Source of the DNA: Leptospira paudalimensis
Lineage (GTDB): Bacteria; Spirochaetota; Leptospiria; Leptospirales; Leptospiraceae
Assembly: GCF_026151345.1 (NCBI RefSeq)
Contig: NZ_JAMQPR010000004.1
Span: forward strand, 1-48,686
Direction: 5' to 3'
DNA: 48,686 nucleotides
Shown piece after piece: positions 35,755-43,880 of this stretch; within the stretch, counting starts at the first letter, position 1; each line of letters begins with the position of its first letter. The translations under genes were made by a program, and so were the position numbers. The notes below the pieces were generated by a model. It searched no databases, was not told the DNA's origin, and saw only the letters and a list, made by a program, of their open reading frames with translations.

Positions 35755-36540
35755 ATGCAAAAAATCCTAACCCCACTTGACGAAAGACTCACCGATTATT
35801 CGCTTCTGAAATCGAAGGAATCCCCTTCTGATACATTCGTTGCGGATCATGAAAAAACAGCCGTTCGATTACTTTTATCAGAGTTTGAAGTCCAATCGGT
35901 TTTTTGCACAGAGAAATATTGGCAAAAACACAAAGACCTCATCACATCCAAATTACAAGATGAAACGAAGTGTTATGTTGCCGATAAATCCATCTTTGAA
36001 GAAACCATTGGGTTCCATGTACACCAAGGGTTTATGGCGGTTGGAAAACAAAAATGGGCAAAGGAAAAAGACCTGACGTTTCCCATCCTCATCCTCAATA
36101 CAATCGTTGATAGTGAAAATATAGGCTCAATCCTTCGCAGTGCGGCAGCCTTTGGCATCCAATCAGTTCTATTCGATACCAAGTCAGCTTCACCCTACCT
36201 CAGACGTTCTGTCAGAGTCTCCATGGGTGCGATCTTCCAATTGCATGTAGCCAAATCGACAAGCCTACCCGAGTCGATTCAGCGCTTGCAAGTGAGGTCT
36301 GCAAATGTAATCGCACTCGCCCTTCCCAAGGAAAATTCTGATCATCTATCAAAAACAAAAACCATCCAAGAAATTGGAAAACAAGAGAACCTTGTCCTGA
36401 TCATTGGAAATGAAGCGAACGGGATTGAAGAAAGTGTACTAGATGCATCGGATGTAATTGGTTACATCCCAATGAAAAACAAAATCGATTCATTGAATGT
36501 ATCTCATGCCTTGGCTGTGGCACTTTCACACCTTCTCTAA
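35755..36540 (+). CDS. SpoU/TrmH-family RNA methyltransferase
   Basis: This 261-residue protein has a SPOUT fold with the three family motifs: DSENIGSILRSAAAFGIQSVLF (motif 1), LVLIIGNEANGIEES (motif 2) and IGYIPMKNKIDSLNVSHALAVAL (motif 3). These enzymes methylate the 2'-O of a tRNA or rRNA ribose with SAM. The ATG at 35755 avoids starting inside the cassette-like boundary. It converges on srkA with a 2-base gap. The exact target base cannot be read. Confidence 0.9.
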   Translation: MQKILTPLDERLTDYSLLKSKESPSDTFVADHEKTAVRLLLSEFEVQSVFCTEKYWQKHKDLITSKLQDETKCYVADKSIFEETIGFHVHQGFMAVGKQKWAKEKDLTFPILILNTIVDSENIGSILRSAAAFGIQSVLFDTKSASPYLRRSVRVSMGAIFQLHVAKSTSLPESIQRLQVRSANVIALALPKENSDHLSKTKTIQEIGKQENLVLIIGNEANGIEESVLDASDVIGYIPMKNKIDSLNVSHALAVALSHLL

Positions 36541-36542
36541 AT

Positions 36543-37589
36543 TTAGTTATCCCAATCCCAAAAAAAATCTTTATTCGTCATTTCTGGTTCTGCGTTTTCT
36601 TTTGGTGCAGAGGGAGAAGGATTGGCATCATCTAAATCACGATTTGCATTCTCTAAATCTAATGTTTCTTTTAACCAATATTCTTCTGTTCCGAAATGAG
36701 GGAAAAGTGATGGAAACGATGGGTCTTCCCATCGTTTTCCAATCCATGCTGCATAATGGATGAATCGAATGATTCGTAATGGTTCAATTAGTTTGAGCCA
36801 ATTTTCATCAAAGTCTGCAAACATACAATAACCAGCAAAAAAATCAAAGAACTCATGTTTCCGATCTGCTTCCCCAAACGGAAGTAACATCCAAAAATCT
36901 TGAACAATGGGTCCATGTAAAAAATCATCAAAATCTAAAATGCTAAATCCATCGGGAGAGATTAATAAATTTCCTTTGTGACAATCACCGTGAATCCTTT
37001 GGGAAGGGATTTGGTATTCGTTTGTCAACGATTCAAAGATGGCAAAGGCACTGCGTGCATTCTTTTCGTATCTTTCGGCCAATGTAGAATTTGTGATGAA
37101 TTTTTTATCTAATATATACTGCAGAGCAGTAAGACCATAACTTGGTATGTCGAGTGTTGGTCTACTTACGATCTGACTTCGTTTTCCAACAGAATGGATC
37201 CTTCCAAGTAAGGCCCCTACTCGTTCCAAATCGTTCGATTGGATTTCTTCCACTATCCTTCCATTGCGTAAGGGCCAAATGGCAAAGTAAATCCCTTCCC
37301 ATTCGAAAAGTGTTTTTCCATCAATGGCAATCGGTGCAAGAACTGGGATTTCTTCTCCTGCTAACTCTTGTAAAAATGCATGTTCTTCTAGGATTTGTTT
37401 TTGGTTCCATTTCCCTGGTCGATAGAATTTAACAACAATCCTTCCAACTTTCAGAGTTTCGATATCATACACACGATTCTCAACACTGTTTAAAACAAAA
37501 TACCTTCCGGTAGTTTCATAGCCAAGGGATTCGATCGCGTTTAAGATTGTATCAGGAGTTAATTGGTAAAAAGAATGATGGAGGTTCAA
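36543..37589 (-). CDS. srkA: Stress response kinase SrkA (YihE)
   Basis: This 348-residue protein is an aminoglycoside-phosphotransferase-fold Ser/Thr kinase of the SrkA/YihE family. It has LTPDTILNAIESLGYETTGRYFVLNSVENRVYDI at the start, the catalytic loop IHGDCHKGNLL and the metal Asp in ILDFDDFLHGPIVQDFWML. E. coli SrkA limits Cpx-linked stress death. The start is TTG at 37589, which aligns with the family start; no ATG is near. It is the last gene of the lipoprotein-lipoprotein-GGDEF-srkA operon, 15 bases after the GGDEF stop. The C-terminal tail (about 30 residues) is acidic. Confidence 0.92.
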   Translation of the reverse strand: MNLHHSFYQLTPDTILNAIESLGYETTGRYFVLNSVENRVYDIETLKVGRIVVKFYRPGKWNQKQILEEHAFLQELAGEEIPVLAPIAIDGKTLFEWEGIYFAIWPLRNGRIVEEIQSNDLERVGALLGRIHSVGKRSQIVSRPTLDIPSYGLTALQYILDKKFITNSTLAERYEKNARSAFAIFESLTNEYQIPSQRIHGDCHKGNLLISPDGFSILDFDDFLHGPIVQDFWMLLPFGEADRKHEFFDFFAGYCMFADFDENWLKLIEPLRIIRFIHYAAWIGKRWEDPSFPSLFPHFGTEEYWLKETLDLENANRDLDDANPSPSAPKENAEPEMTNKDFFWDWDN

Positions 37590-37604
37590 GTGGATTATCT
37601 GATT

Positions 37605-38504
37605 CTACGAATTAACGATTTTATTGCGACCAGAAGACTTTGCTTCGTATAAATTTTTATCTACTATTTTTAACAATTCATGATTCGAATGAAAATCTGT
37701 TAAATCTCCACCAGCAACTCCACCACTAAACGTAAAATGGAAAATTTGGTCCGTATCGGATTTCATCTCCAGTTTGGATACATTCTCTCTCACACGGTCT
37801 AAAATCCTTGTCGCATCGGTGATGCCCGTTTCCGGGAAAAGGATGACAAACTCTTCCCCACCAAAGCGAGAGATGATGTCTGATTTTCTAAAACTTTTTT
37901 TCAATTCATGGGCAAGTTTTTTGATCACCTGGTCCCCAATCTCATGCCCATACGTATCATTGATCGATTTAAATTTATCAATATCGATCATTGCCATTGT
38001 TAATTGGCTATTATGCCTCTTGCAACGTTGGAATTCTTGTTCGATTCGTTCTTCCATATAACGCCGATTATATAGATTGGTCATAACATCTCGAATTGCA
38101 GTTTCACGCAATTGGTCATGTAACGCTTTAATTCGTAAGGCACTAAAAATTCTTGCTAGTAATTCGATTTCTTTGGCAGGTTTTGTGATGTAATCAGTGG
38201 CCCCTGCCTCTATCGCTAATTTAAAATATTCGGGTTCTGTATGGCCTGTTACCATAATGATGGGAAGCCAACCAACTGGAGATGTAGAAAGTATATCTGA
38301 TATTAAATCAATGCCATTCCCATCCGGTAGTTCCCAATCGAGTAAGACTACATCGATTGGTTCATTGAGAATTTTTTCCCGTGCAACGGAAATGGATTCA
38401 GCTTCAATCGCGGTGTAACCGTTTTTGGCAATCCACCGACTGAGAACTTTCCGTTGCAGTTCAGAATCTTCAATGATTAGGATTTTTCTGAGTCCTTTCG
38501 GCAT
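37605..38504 (-). CDS. Response regulator with GGDEF output (diguanylate cyclase)
   Basis: This 299-residue protein has an N-terminal REC domain with the phosphoacceptor Asp in VVLLDWELPDGNG, the Thr in IIMVTGH and Lys in ITKPAKE. A GGDEF domain follows, with RYMEERIEQEFQRCKRH, DIDKFKSINDTYGHEIGDQVI and the active site RFGGEEFVILFPE. It should make cyclic-di-GMP when phosphorylated. I see no clear RxxD inhibitory site. Its kinase is not adjacent. It lies 11 bases after the second Gly/Ala-rich lipoprotein gene and before srkA. Confidence 0.93.
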   Translation of the reverse strand: MPKGLRKILIIEDSELQRKVLSRWIAKNGYTAIEAESISVAREKILNEPIDVVLLDWELPDGNGIDLISDILSTSPVGWLPIIMVTGHTEPEYFKLAIEAGATDYITKPAKEIELLARIFSALRIKALHDQLRETAIRDVMTNLYNRRYMEERIEQEFQRCKRHNSQLTMAMIDIDKFKSINDTYGHEIGDQVIKKLAHELKKSFRKSDIISRFGGEEFVILFPETGITDATRILDRVRENVSKLEMKSDTDQIFHFTFSGGVAGGDLTDFHSNHELLKIVDKNLYEAKSSGRNKIVNS

Positions 38505-38515
38505 TCAACTATCGT

Positions 38516-40312
38516 TTACTTTTTCTTTTTTTTACCTAGTATTTTTTCTACTTCACCAGGTTCCATTGGAACTTTTACAATCGTCCCACCTTCTTTTCTC
38601 ACTTGGTCTAAATCAACAACTGCACCTGACAACAGTCTTGCTGCTTTTTTAGAATTATCCTTCACACCATACACAACCCATTTACCACCTTCAAGGGATA
38701 ACACTAAATATGTACAATCAGCTGCTGCTAAAATGGAATGTGCTGAGATCTGTGCCATGAACTCATAACTGAGTACGATACCTGTTCCAACGACGACACC
38801 AGATGGTACACCAATCGCTTTGCCTACTTGGTAGACTCCATACGCCGTACCCACTCCAAAGGAAGCAGCAGAGCCCACTACACCCACTGTAGCGGACGTA
38901 GCCTTGGTGGAAGCATAGGTGACAACCTCAGTGGTGCCAGAGGCCCCTGCAACAGCTCCTCCTGCGACTGTACCCGTCACAGCAAGCCCTCCTCCTAAGA
39001 CAGTTTGGCCTGCTGTCACACCCACATAACTCATAGGAGCAAGGATGTACTTTCCAGACGACTCAGTGACAAAGGCAGCAGACTTCACGGAGTATGCAGA
39101 TGATTTTCTAGACATAGCAGATGTGACTTTCGCGCCCTTATCGAGCGACTGGACAGACTCATGGACCACAACTTCTGTACTATTGATGATGGAACCGAGA
39201 ACGAGTTCAATGCTAGGTGCTGTCAAATACACAACACCTTTCCCTGTTAATGTAATTGTCTCCACTAACCCATACATGGTGGTTCCCGCAGCATTCGTGC
39301 CCAAGGCAACAGGATAGATGAGTCCATTCCAAGTCACATACCCAACTGATAATAAGGCAAACTTACTAATGGGTTTGATGATACTGTCATACAAAATTGC
39401 TTTGGTTGCTCTGGAAAAAGATTTGAGTAATGCAGTCGGTATCCCTTCATCTTTGTCTGCAATGGCTTCAATTTCTCCCTTGGCTTTCCCTAACTCTTCT
39501 TTTGTATCCTTTCCATATTGAAAAATGGTTTCTTTCCAACTTCCAAATATACTTTCAGAAACTACAGACCGAATCTCATTGATTTCAGAATTTCGACTAA
39601 AGAATCCACCTTTGCGAAAGTCTTCGTAGGATTCATTCCAAGAATTTTTTAATGCTTCATCTAAATCAATGTAACCATAGACAGTGGATTCAAAATCTTT
39701 TTGGAAATTCTCTTGGTACTTTTGGAATCTTTTTTTGGCAGAGGGAGATGTATCCTTTGGCATCTCTCGGTTGAGTTGCATCTCCGCCCATTCATCCCAC
39801 TCTTTACGAATCTCCGCTGATTTTGCAATCACTGCTTCATGGCTTTGTTTCCCTCGATCAAACGATGATCCAATGATGCCATAAGATTCCGCAACAGAAG
39901 CATACATGATAAAGAGTCCAGGTTTGGTTGCGTTTTCACTTAAGTATTTCCGAACCTCTTCTCCCTTGTCATTGATATTGCCAGCTGCTTTCCAACTCAT
40001 CTTTGTTCCGTTTTTGACAACCACAACCGATTCAGATGCTTTAATCATTGATTTCGAAAATTGTTCGGCAGCAAAATCATAACGTCTTCCAAGAACCGTA
40101 ATCGATGCTTCTTCCATAGGAGGGATAAACTTAATGCTTGTACCTTTCACAGGCAATGCACCTTGGTAGTACAAAGAGCTATGGCCTTCGATCACAAGTT
40201 TTTTAGTATTCTTTAATGGATCTTCTGCTTTCTTATCAGAGCTTGCACAATACGAAATGGAAAGACCTAAAATGAGTCCAAGGATTAGTTTTTTGATTTG
40301 ATTGAATTTCAT
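38516..40312 (-). CDS. Gly/Ala-rich lipoprotein B of unknown function
   Basis: This 598-residue protein has a lipoprotein signal (LILGLSISYCASS). Residues about 100-290 are charged and helical. Residues about 310-530 are unusually rich in Gly, Ala, Val, Ser and Thr, with glycine-zipper-like stretches such as GTVAGGAVAGASG. A compact end domain follows and then KKKKK. It is a distant paralog of the gene just upstream: both share the motif set PI(A/S)K, NG(V/L), P, then SP/APS(I)E, SSI/GSI and a similar end domain. The 4-base overlap shows coupled translation. I do not recognise the family. The central region could form membrane hairpins; this is inferred. Confidence 0.82.
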   Translation of the reverse strand: MKFNQIKKLILGLILGLSISYCASSDKKAEDPLKNTKKLVIEGHSSLYYQGALPVKGTSIKFIPPMEEASITVLGRRYDFAAEQFSKSMIKASESVVVVKNGTKMSWKAAGNINDKGEEVRKYLSENATKPGLFIMYASVAESYGIIGSSFDRGKQSHEAVIAKSAEIRKEWDEWAEMQLNREMPKDTSPSAKKRFQKYQENFQKDFESTVYGYIDLDEALKNSWNESYEDFRKGGFFSRNSEINEIRSVVSESIFGSWKETIFQYGKDTKEELGKAKGEIEAIADKDEGIPTALLKSFSRATKAILYDSIIKPISKFALLSVGYVTWNGLIYPVALGTNAAGTTMYGLVETITLTGKGVVYLTAPSIELVLGSIINSTEVVVHESVQSLDKGAKVTSAMSRKSSAYSVKSAAFVTESSGKYILAPMSYVGVTAGQTVLGGGLAVTGTVAGGAVAGASGTTEVVTYASTKATSATVGVVGSAASFGVGTAYGVYQVGKAIGVPSGVVVGTGIVLSYEFMAQISAHSILAAADCTYLVLSLEGGKWVVYGVKDNSKKAARLLSGAVVDLDQVRKEGGTIVKVPMEPGEVEKILGKKKKK

Positions 40313-41790
40313 TTCGCTTGCGCCTCTAATTTTTTAGAACGTTTCAATTGTTCTGACATCTCAGCATCTAATACTTTTTTGATGAGCTTAGGATCATCTG
40401 ATAGGATTTTCACTTTCCCTTTCTTTTTGGCTTCTTCTAAGTTGATCACAGTACCAGTCGGGATATCCTCTTCGTCCAAATAATTTCCTTTCACATAGGC
40501 TATCACAACCCTTGGCCCATCATACATGATGAGGATTGGTCCATCCACTGCTGTGAGTAAAATTTGCGGAGGTAAGACCGTGAGTGCGGTATAACCTAAC
40601 ACGATCCCGGAACTCATTGTATACATCCCTGCTTCTGCCACACCTGTTGTGAGGTCGTATGTGAGCCCTGTGGCATAAGCAGTAGATTCATAACCCACTC
40701 CACCTGTCGCACCAATCGCTCCACCAGCCGTAGTTGCCGCAACAGACGTTACTTGGTTAAAGAGTGCAATCGATGTTCCTGAAGTGTAAGTAGGGACAGT
40801 TGCCGAGGCAGATAGTATGCCTATCGAACTAAACATCCCTGCTTCGAGTGTGGGAGAGAATACACGGTAACCAGCTTTTGTTCCATAATAAAAAACAAGT
40901 CCCGTGGAAACGAGAGCATTCGAAGAAAAATTCATCCCTTGTGAAAGGGGAACATAGACTCCATTGACGAGGAGGAGCTCACCTGTATTCACAGTTGTTT
41001 TGGCGATCGGTGAAACAACCACTTCCTTCAATGCAACGGTATAACCTTGGAAGATATCAATGAGTGCAAGGAGTGCATTGTCTCTCTCACCTGATTCTTC
41101 ATAATTGCGAGTGAATTCGTCTGAAGCTTTTTTAAAGGAATCACCCCATGAGTTCATTACATTCTTCGAATTGTTTTTCAGTGTGGATGTAAATAGTTGA
41201 TTGAGTTGGCCTGATTTTTGATTGCGAGCATCCGCATACCGACTCAGTTCTTTATCTAAAATATCGATGTCCGATTTAACTCTTGGAACTAAATACACAT
41301 AACCTAATACAAATCGACTCCCTGCTTCGCTAAAACTGGATTTAGAAAGTTTCCACTCTTCTTTCGAAAGTTGGACTCCTGCATCATAAATATCTTCTGT
41401 CCTGCTTGTTCCTTCCGAATAACCGTCTTTTGTCCAATTTTTGACGGCATTCATCGTGTTCCCAAGTTTGCCCGGGAAATCTTCACTTCGTTTTTTTAAT
41501 TTCACAAGCACCATCGCCTTAGCAACGTTTGCACTCATTAGATTTTCTTTTGAAAGATCGATTGCCTTTTTCCCAGAAGGGATCACAGCCCAACCTTGCT
41601 CATACAGATTTTTTCTGGATCCAATGGAATTGGCAGTTAATGGAGCAATTTTTTTAAACGTTTGGGGTTTGTTGGAAGTGAGGACAGATGTACCGAATAC
41701 TTTCTCTGATTTTTCTTCACTCAAACAACTCACAAAATTTACGACAAACAGCAAAAGAACGAAACAATACAATTTCAAATGGGACTTCAT
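40309..41790 (-). CDS. Gly/Ala-rich lipoprotein A of unknown function
   Basis: This 493-residue protein starts at ATG 41790 with a lipoprotein signal (FVVNFVSCLS). An alpha-helical charged region follows (about 60-260), then a Gly/Ala/Thr/Ser-rich hydrophobic region (about 265-430) with TTAGGAIGATGGVG. The compact end domain reads YDGPRVVIAYVKGN and TGTVINLEEAKKKGKVKIL. It has the same architecture as lipoprotein B and is translated just before it with a 4-base overlap. The pair leads an operon with a response regulator-GGDEF and SrkA. The function is unknown. Confidence 0.82.
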   Translation of the reverse strand: MKSHLKLYCFVLLLFVVNFVSCLSEEKSEKVFGTSVLTSNKPQTFKKIAPLTANSIGSRKNLYEQGWAVIPSGKKAIDLSKENLMSANVAKAMVLVKLKKRSEDFPGKLGNTMNAVKNWTKDGYSEGTSRTEDIYDAGVQLSKEEWKLSKSSFSEAGSRFVLGYVYLVPRVKSDIDILDKELSRYADARNQKSGQLNQLFTSTLKNNSKNVMNSWGDSFKKASDEFTRNYEESGERDNALLALIDIFQGYTVALKEVVVSPIAKTTVNTGELLLVNGVYVPLSQGMNFSSNALVSTGLVFYYGTKAGYRVFSPTLEAGMFSSIGILSASATVPTYTSGTSIALFNQVTSVAATTAGGAIGATGGVGYESTAYATGLTYDLTTGVAEAGMYTMSSGIVLGYTALTVLPPQILLTAVDGPILIMYDGPRVVIAYVKGNYLDEEDIPTGTVINLEEAKKKGKVKILSDDPKLIKKVLDAEMSEQLKRSKKLEAQAK

Positions 41791-41932
41791 AAGTTGGGAG
41801 AACGTTATAGAAGGAATTGAATCATGCAACTGAAAAATATATCCCTTTTGCTTAATCCATGTTTAGTGAAAGTATTTTACTACATACAAGAATTTGAATG
41901 ACCTTTCGTGATCATTTCAAAGACTTCCTTAT

Positions 41933-43507
41933 ATGAAGAAATTAAACATATACTTTGCCATCATTGCCATTTTGTTATGTGTTGTCGTTATCTTCAAAAA
42001 AAATGATCTTACCTTTCATGCACTCATCTCTCTCTTAGCTATCACCCCCAATTCGGAAGTTTTTGACTTCAACGCTGCCGACCAAATTGCAAAGGAGAAA
42101 TTGAAATCAAAATATGTTCCAACCCCTGTGTACAAAATTCCAGGACTCGATGGAATCAGTTTTGAAGATTACAGACAAATCGAATACAAACCTGATGTTG
42201 CGATTTGGAAAAATTTAGCACTGCCCTACCAATTGCATTTTTTCCACCCAGGCCATATCTATAGCAATGGAATCAAAATTTATGAAGTGATCGAAGGAAA
42301 ACCAGTGGAGATTCCTTATGATTCGTCTCGCTTTAACTTTGGGAACCTTCCCCTCACCGAAGATTTTTTTGAGTTAAGTAAAAAACTCCAATACACTGGC
42401 TTTCGAGTTCATTATCCCATTAACCAAAAGGAAACCTTAGAAGAATTTTTAGTTTTCCAAGGTTCTTCCTATTTCCGTGCCTTATCCAAAAACCAAGTGT
42501 ATGGTTTATCGGGAAGAGGACTTGCGATTAACACTGGCCCTGAAGGGAAAGAAGAGTTCCCTATCTTTGAAAGTTTTTATATCAAACGCCCTGAGAAAAA
42601 AGATTCCTCCATTTTGATTTATGCCATTATGAATAGTGAATCCGTCGTGGGTGCCTATGAATTTTTTGTCACACCAGGTGAAATCACAACCATTGATGTG
42701 CGTGCTAAAATTTACCTACGTAAAAAAATCAAAAGGCTTGGACTTGCTCCCATCACATCCATGTTTCTCTATGGAGAATCCAATATCCCCATCCTTGGAA
42801 ACATCCACCCAGAGATCCATGACTCGGATGGACTTCTCACGTATCTTGGAGAAGACAACTGGGAATGGAGACCACTCATCAATCCTAAAAAAACCAAACT
42901 AACAAATATAGAGCTCAACCACCCGAAAGGGTTTGGACTCATCCAACGAGATCGAAAATTCAAAAGTTACCAAGATGAAAAATTGCAGTACCACCGAAGA
43001 CCAAGCCTTTGGGTAGAACCAAAAGGTGATTGGGGCAAAGGGGACTTATACCTATTGGAATTTACAACCAATCTGGATTCGGATGACAACGTAACTATTT
43101 TTTGGGAACCAAACATCCCTCCCAATTTGAATGAAGGATACGAATACCAGTATAAATTGAGTTATACGGAAAAATCTCCAGACTCACACCGTCTGGGAAA
43201 GTCATCATCCTATTACAAAGGGACTGACCCTCTCTTTCCAAAAGAAAAGATGTTAACACTTTATTTTACTGGTGATAATCTAAAAGCACTAGATCCAAAA
43301 ACAGAGCTCAAAGCCATCATCAAAAATGACATGATCCCAAAAGATCAAATTCGTTATAAGATCGAAAAGATCCGTGAACTTGACCAGTGGAGATTACAAA
43401 TTTGGCATACATCGCCAATTGAAGTTTCCACTTGGAATGTCTATTTGGAGAAAGAAAATCAAAAAATCACAGAAACATGGATCTACAGAGATGGCATCTC
43501 CAAATAA
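41933..43507 (+). CDS. opgG: Periplasmic glucan biosynthesis protein OpgG/MdoG
   Basis: This 524-residue protein has an N-terminal membrane/signal segment (FAIIAILLCVVVIF). The OpgG domain includes FDFNAADQIAKEKLKSKY, GLDGISFEDYRQIEY, the strand FHPGHIYSNGIKIYEV, LAPITSMFLYGE and HDSDGLLTYLGEDNWEWRPLINP. OpgG works with OpgH to make branched osmoregulated periplasmic glucans. It is followed by a 129-residue membrane protein and opgH with overlaps, so the three form one operon. It diverges from the Gly/Ala-rich lipoprotein operon over 142 bp that includes an imperfect palindrome near 41865-41883. Confidence 0.93.
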   Translation: MKKLNIYFAIIAILLCVVVIFKKNDLTFHALISLLAITPNSEVFDFNAADQIAKEKLKSKYVPTPVYKIPGLDGISFEDYRQIEYKPDVAIWKNLALPYQLHFFHPGHIYSNGIKIYEVIEGKPVEIPYDSSRFNFGNLPLTEDFFELSKKLQYTGFRVHYPINQKETLEEFLVFQGSSYFRALSKNQVYGLSGRGLAINTGPEGKEEFPIFESFYIKRPEKKDSSILIYAIMNSESVVGAYEFFVTPGEITTIDVRAKIYLRKKIKRLGLAPITSMFLYGESNIPILGNIHPEIHDSDGLLTYLGEDNWEWRPLINPKKTKLTNIELNHPKGFGLIQRDRKFKSYQDEKLQYHRRPSLWVEPKGDWGKGDLYLLEFTTNLDSDDNVTIFWEPNIPPNLNEGYEYQYKLSYTEKSPDSHRLGKSSSYYKGTDPLFPKEKMLTLYFTGDNLKALDPKTELKAIIKNDMIPKDQIRYKIEKIRELDQWRLQIWHTSPIEVSTWNVYLEKENQKITETWIYRDGISK

Positions 43508-43880
43508 AACTTTGTACGAAGCTGAGTTCAGTGAACGTTTGCGAACGTTTCTTTTGTTATCGGGCGTTCAAAATGAATATAAGATTTCGAATACTCTTTC
43601 TCAATTTTTCCAAAACACAAACCTATCTTATGAGTGGGACAGGGATTGGTCTCTTTGGATGGGTTATATAAACATAAACAAAATTAATACGGAATCTCCA
43701 CTTCCATTCCCCGACAGAGCTTGGCAATTTGGTTCGATGGTTCCGAAAGATTCCGAATGGAAAACAGGTCCTATAAAATCCAAAGAATCCATTATCAGTT
43801 CCTTCAAACCCATCTTCGTTTTAGTTTCCATTTTCCTTTGGAGTGCTCTCTATTACCTCATCATCTTTAGGTTATTATGA
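43491..43880 (+). CDS. Small membrane protein between opgG and opgH
   Basis: This 129-residue protein starts at an ATG 17 bases before the opgG stop and overlaps opgH by ATGA. The N-terminal about 95 residues look soluble (LSQFFQNTNLSYEWDRDWSLWMGYI), and one membrane segment ends the protein (PIFVLVSIFLWSALYYLIIF). I know no such protein in the standard opgGH operon. It could be a separated piece of the OpgH N-terminus or a subunit linking OpgG and OpgH. OpgH here is shorter than the E. coli enzyme, which would fit a split. Confidence 0.72.
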   Translation: MASPNKTLYEAEFSERLRTFLLLSGVQNEYKISNTLSQFFQNTNLSYEWDRDWSLWMGYININKINTESPLPFPDRAWQFGSMVPKDSEWKTGPIKSKESIISSFKPIFVLVSIFLWSALYYLIIFRLL

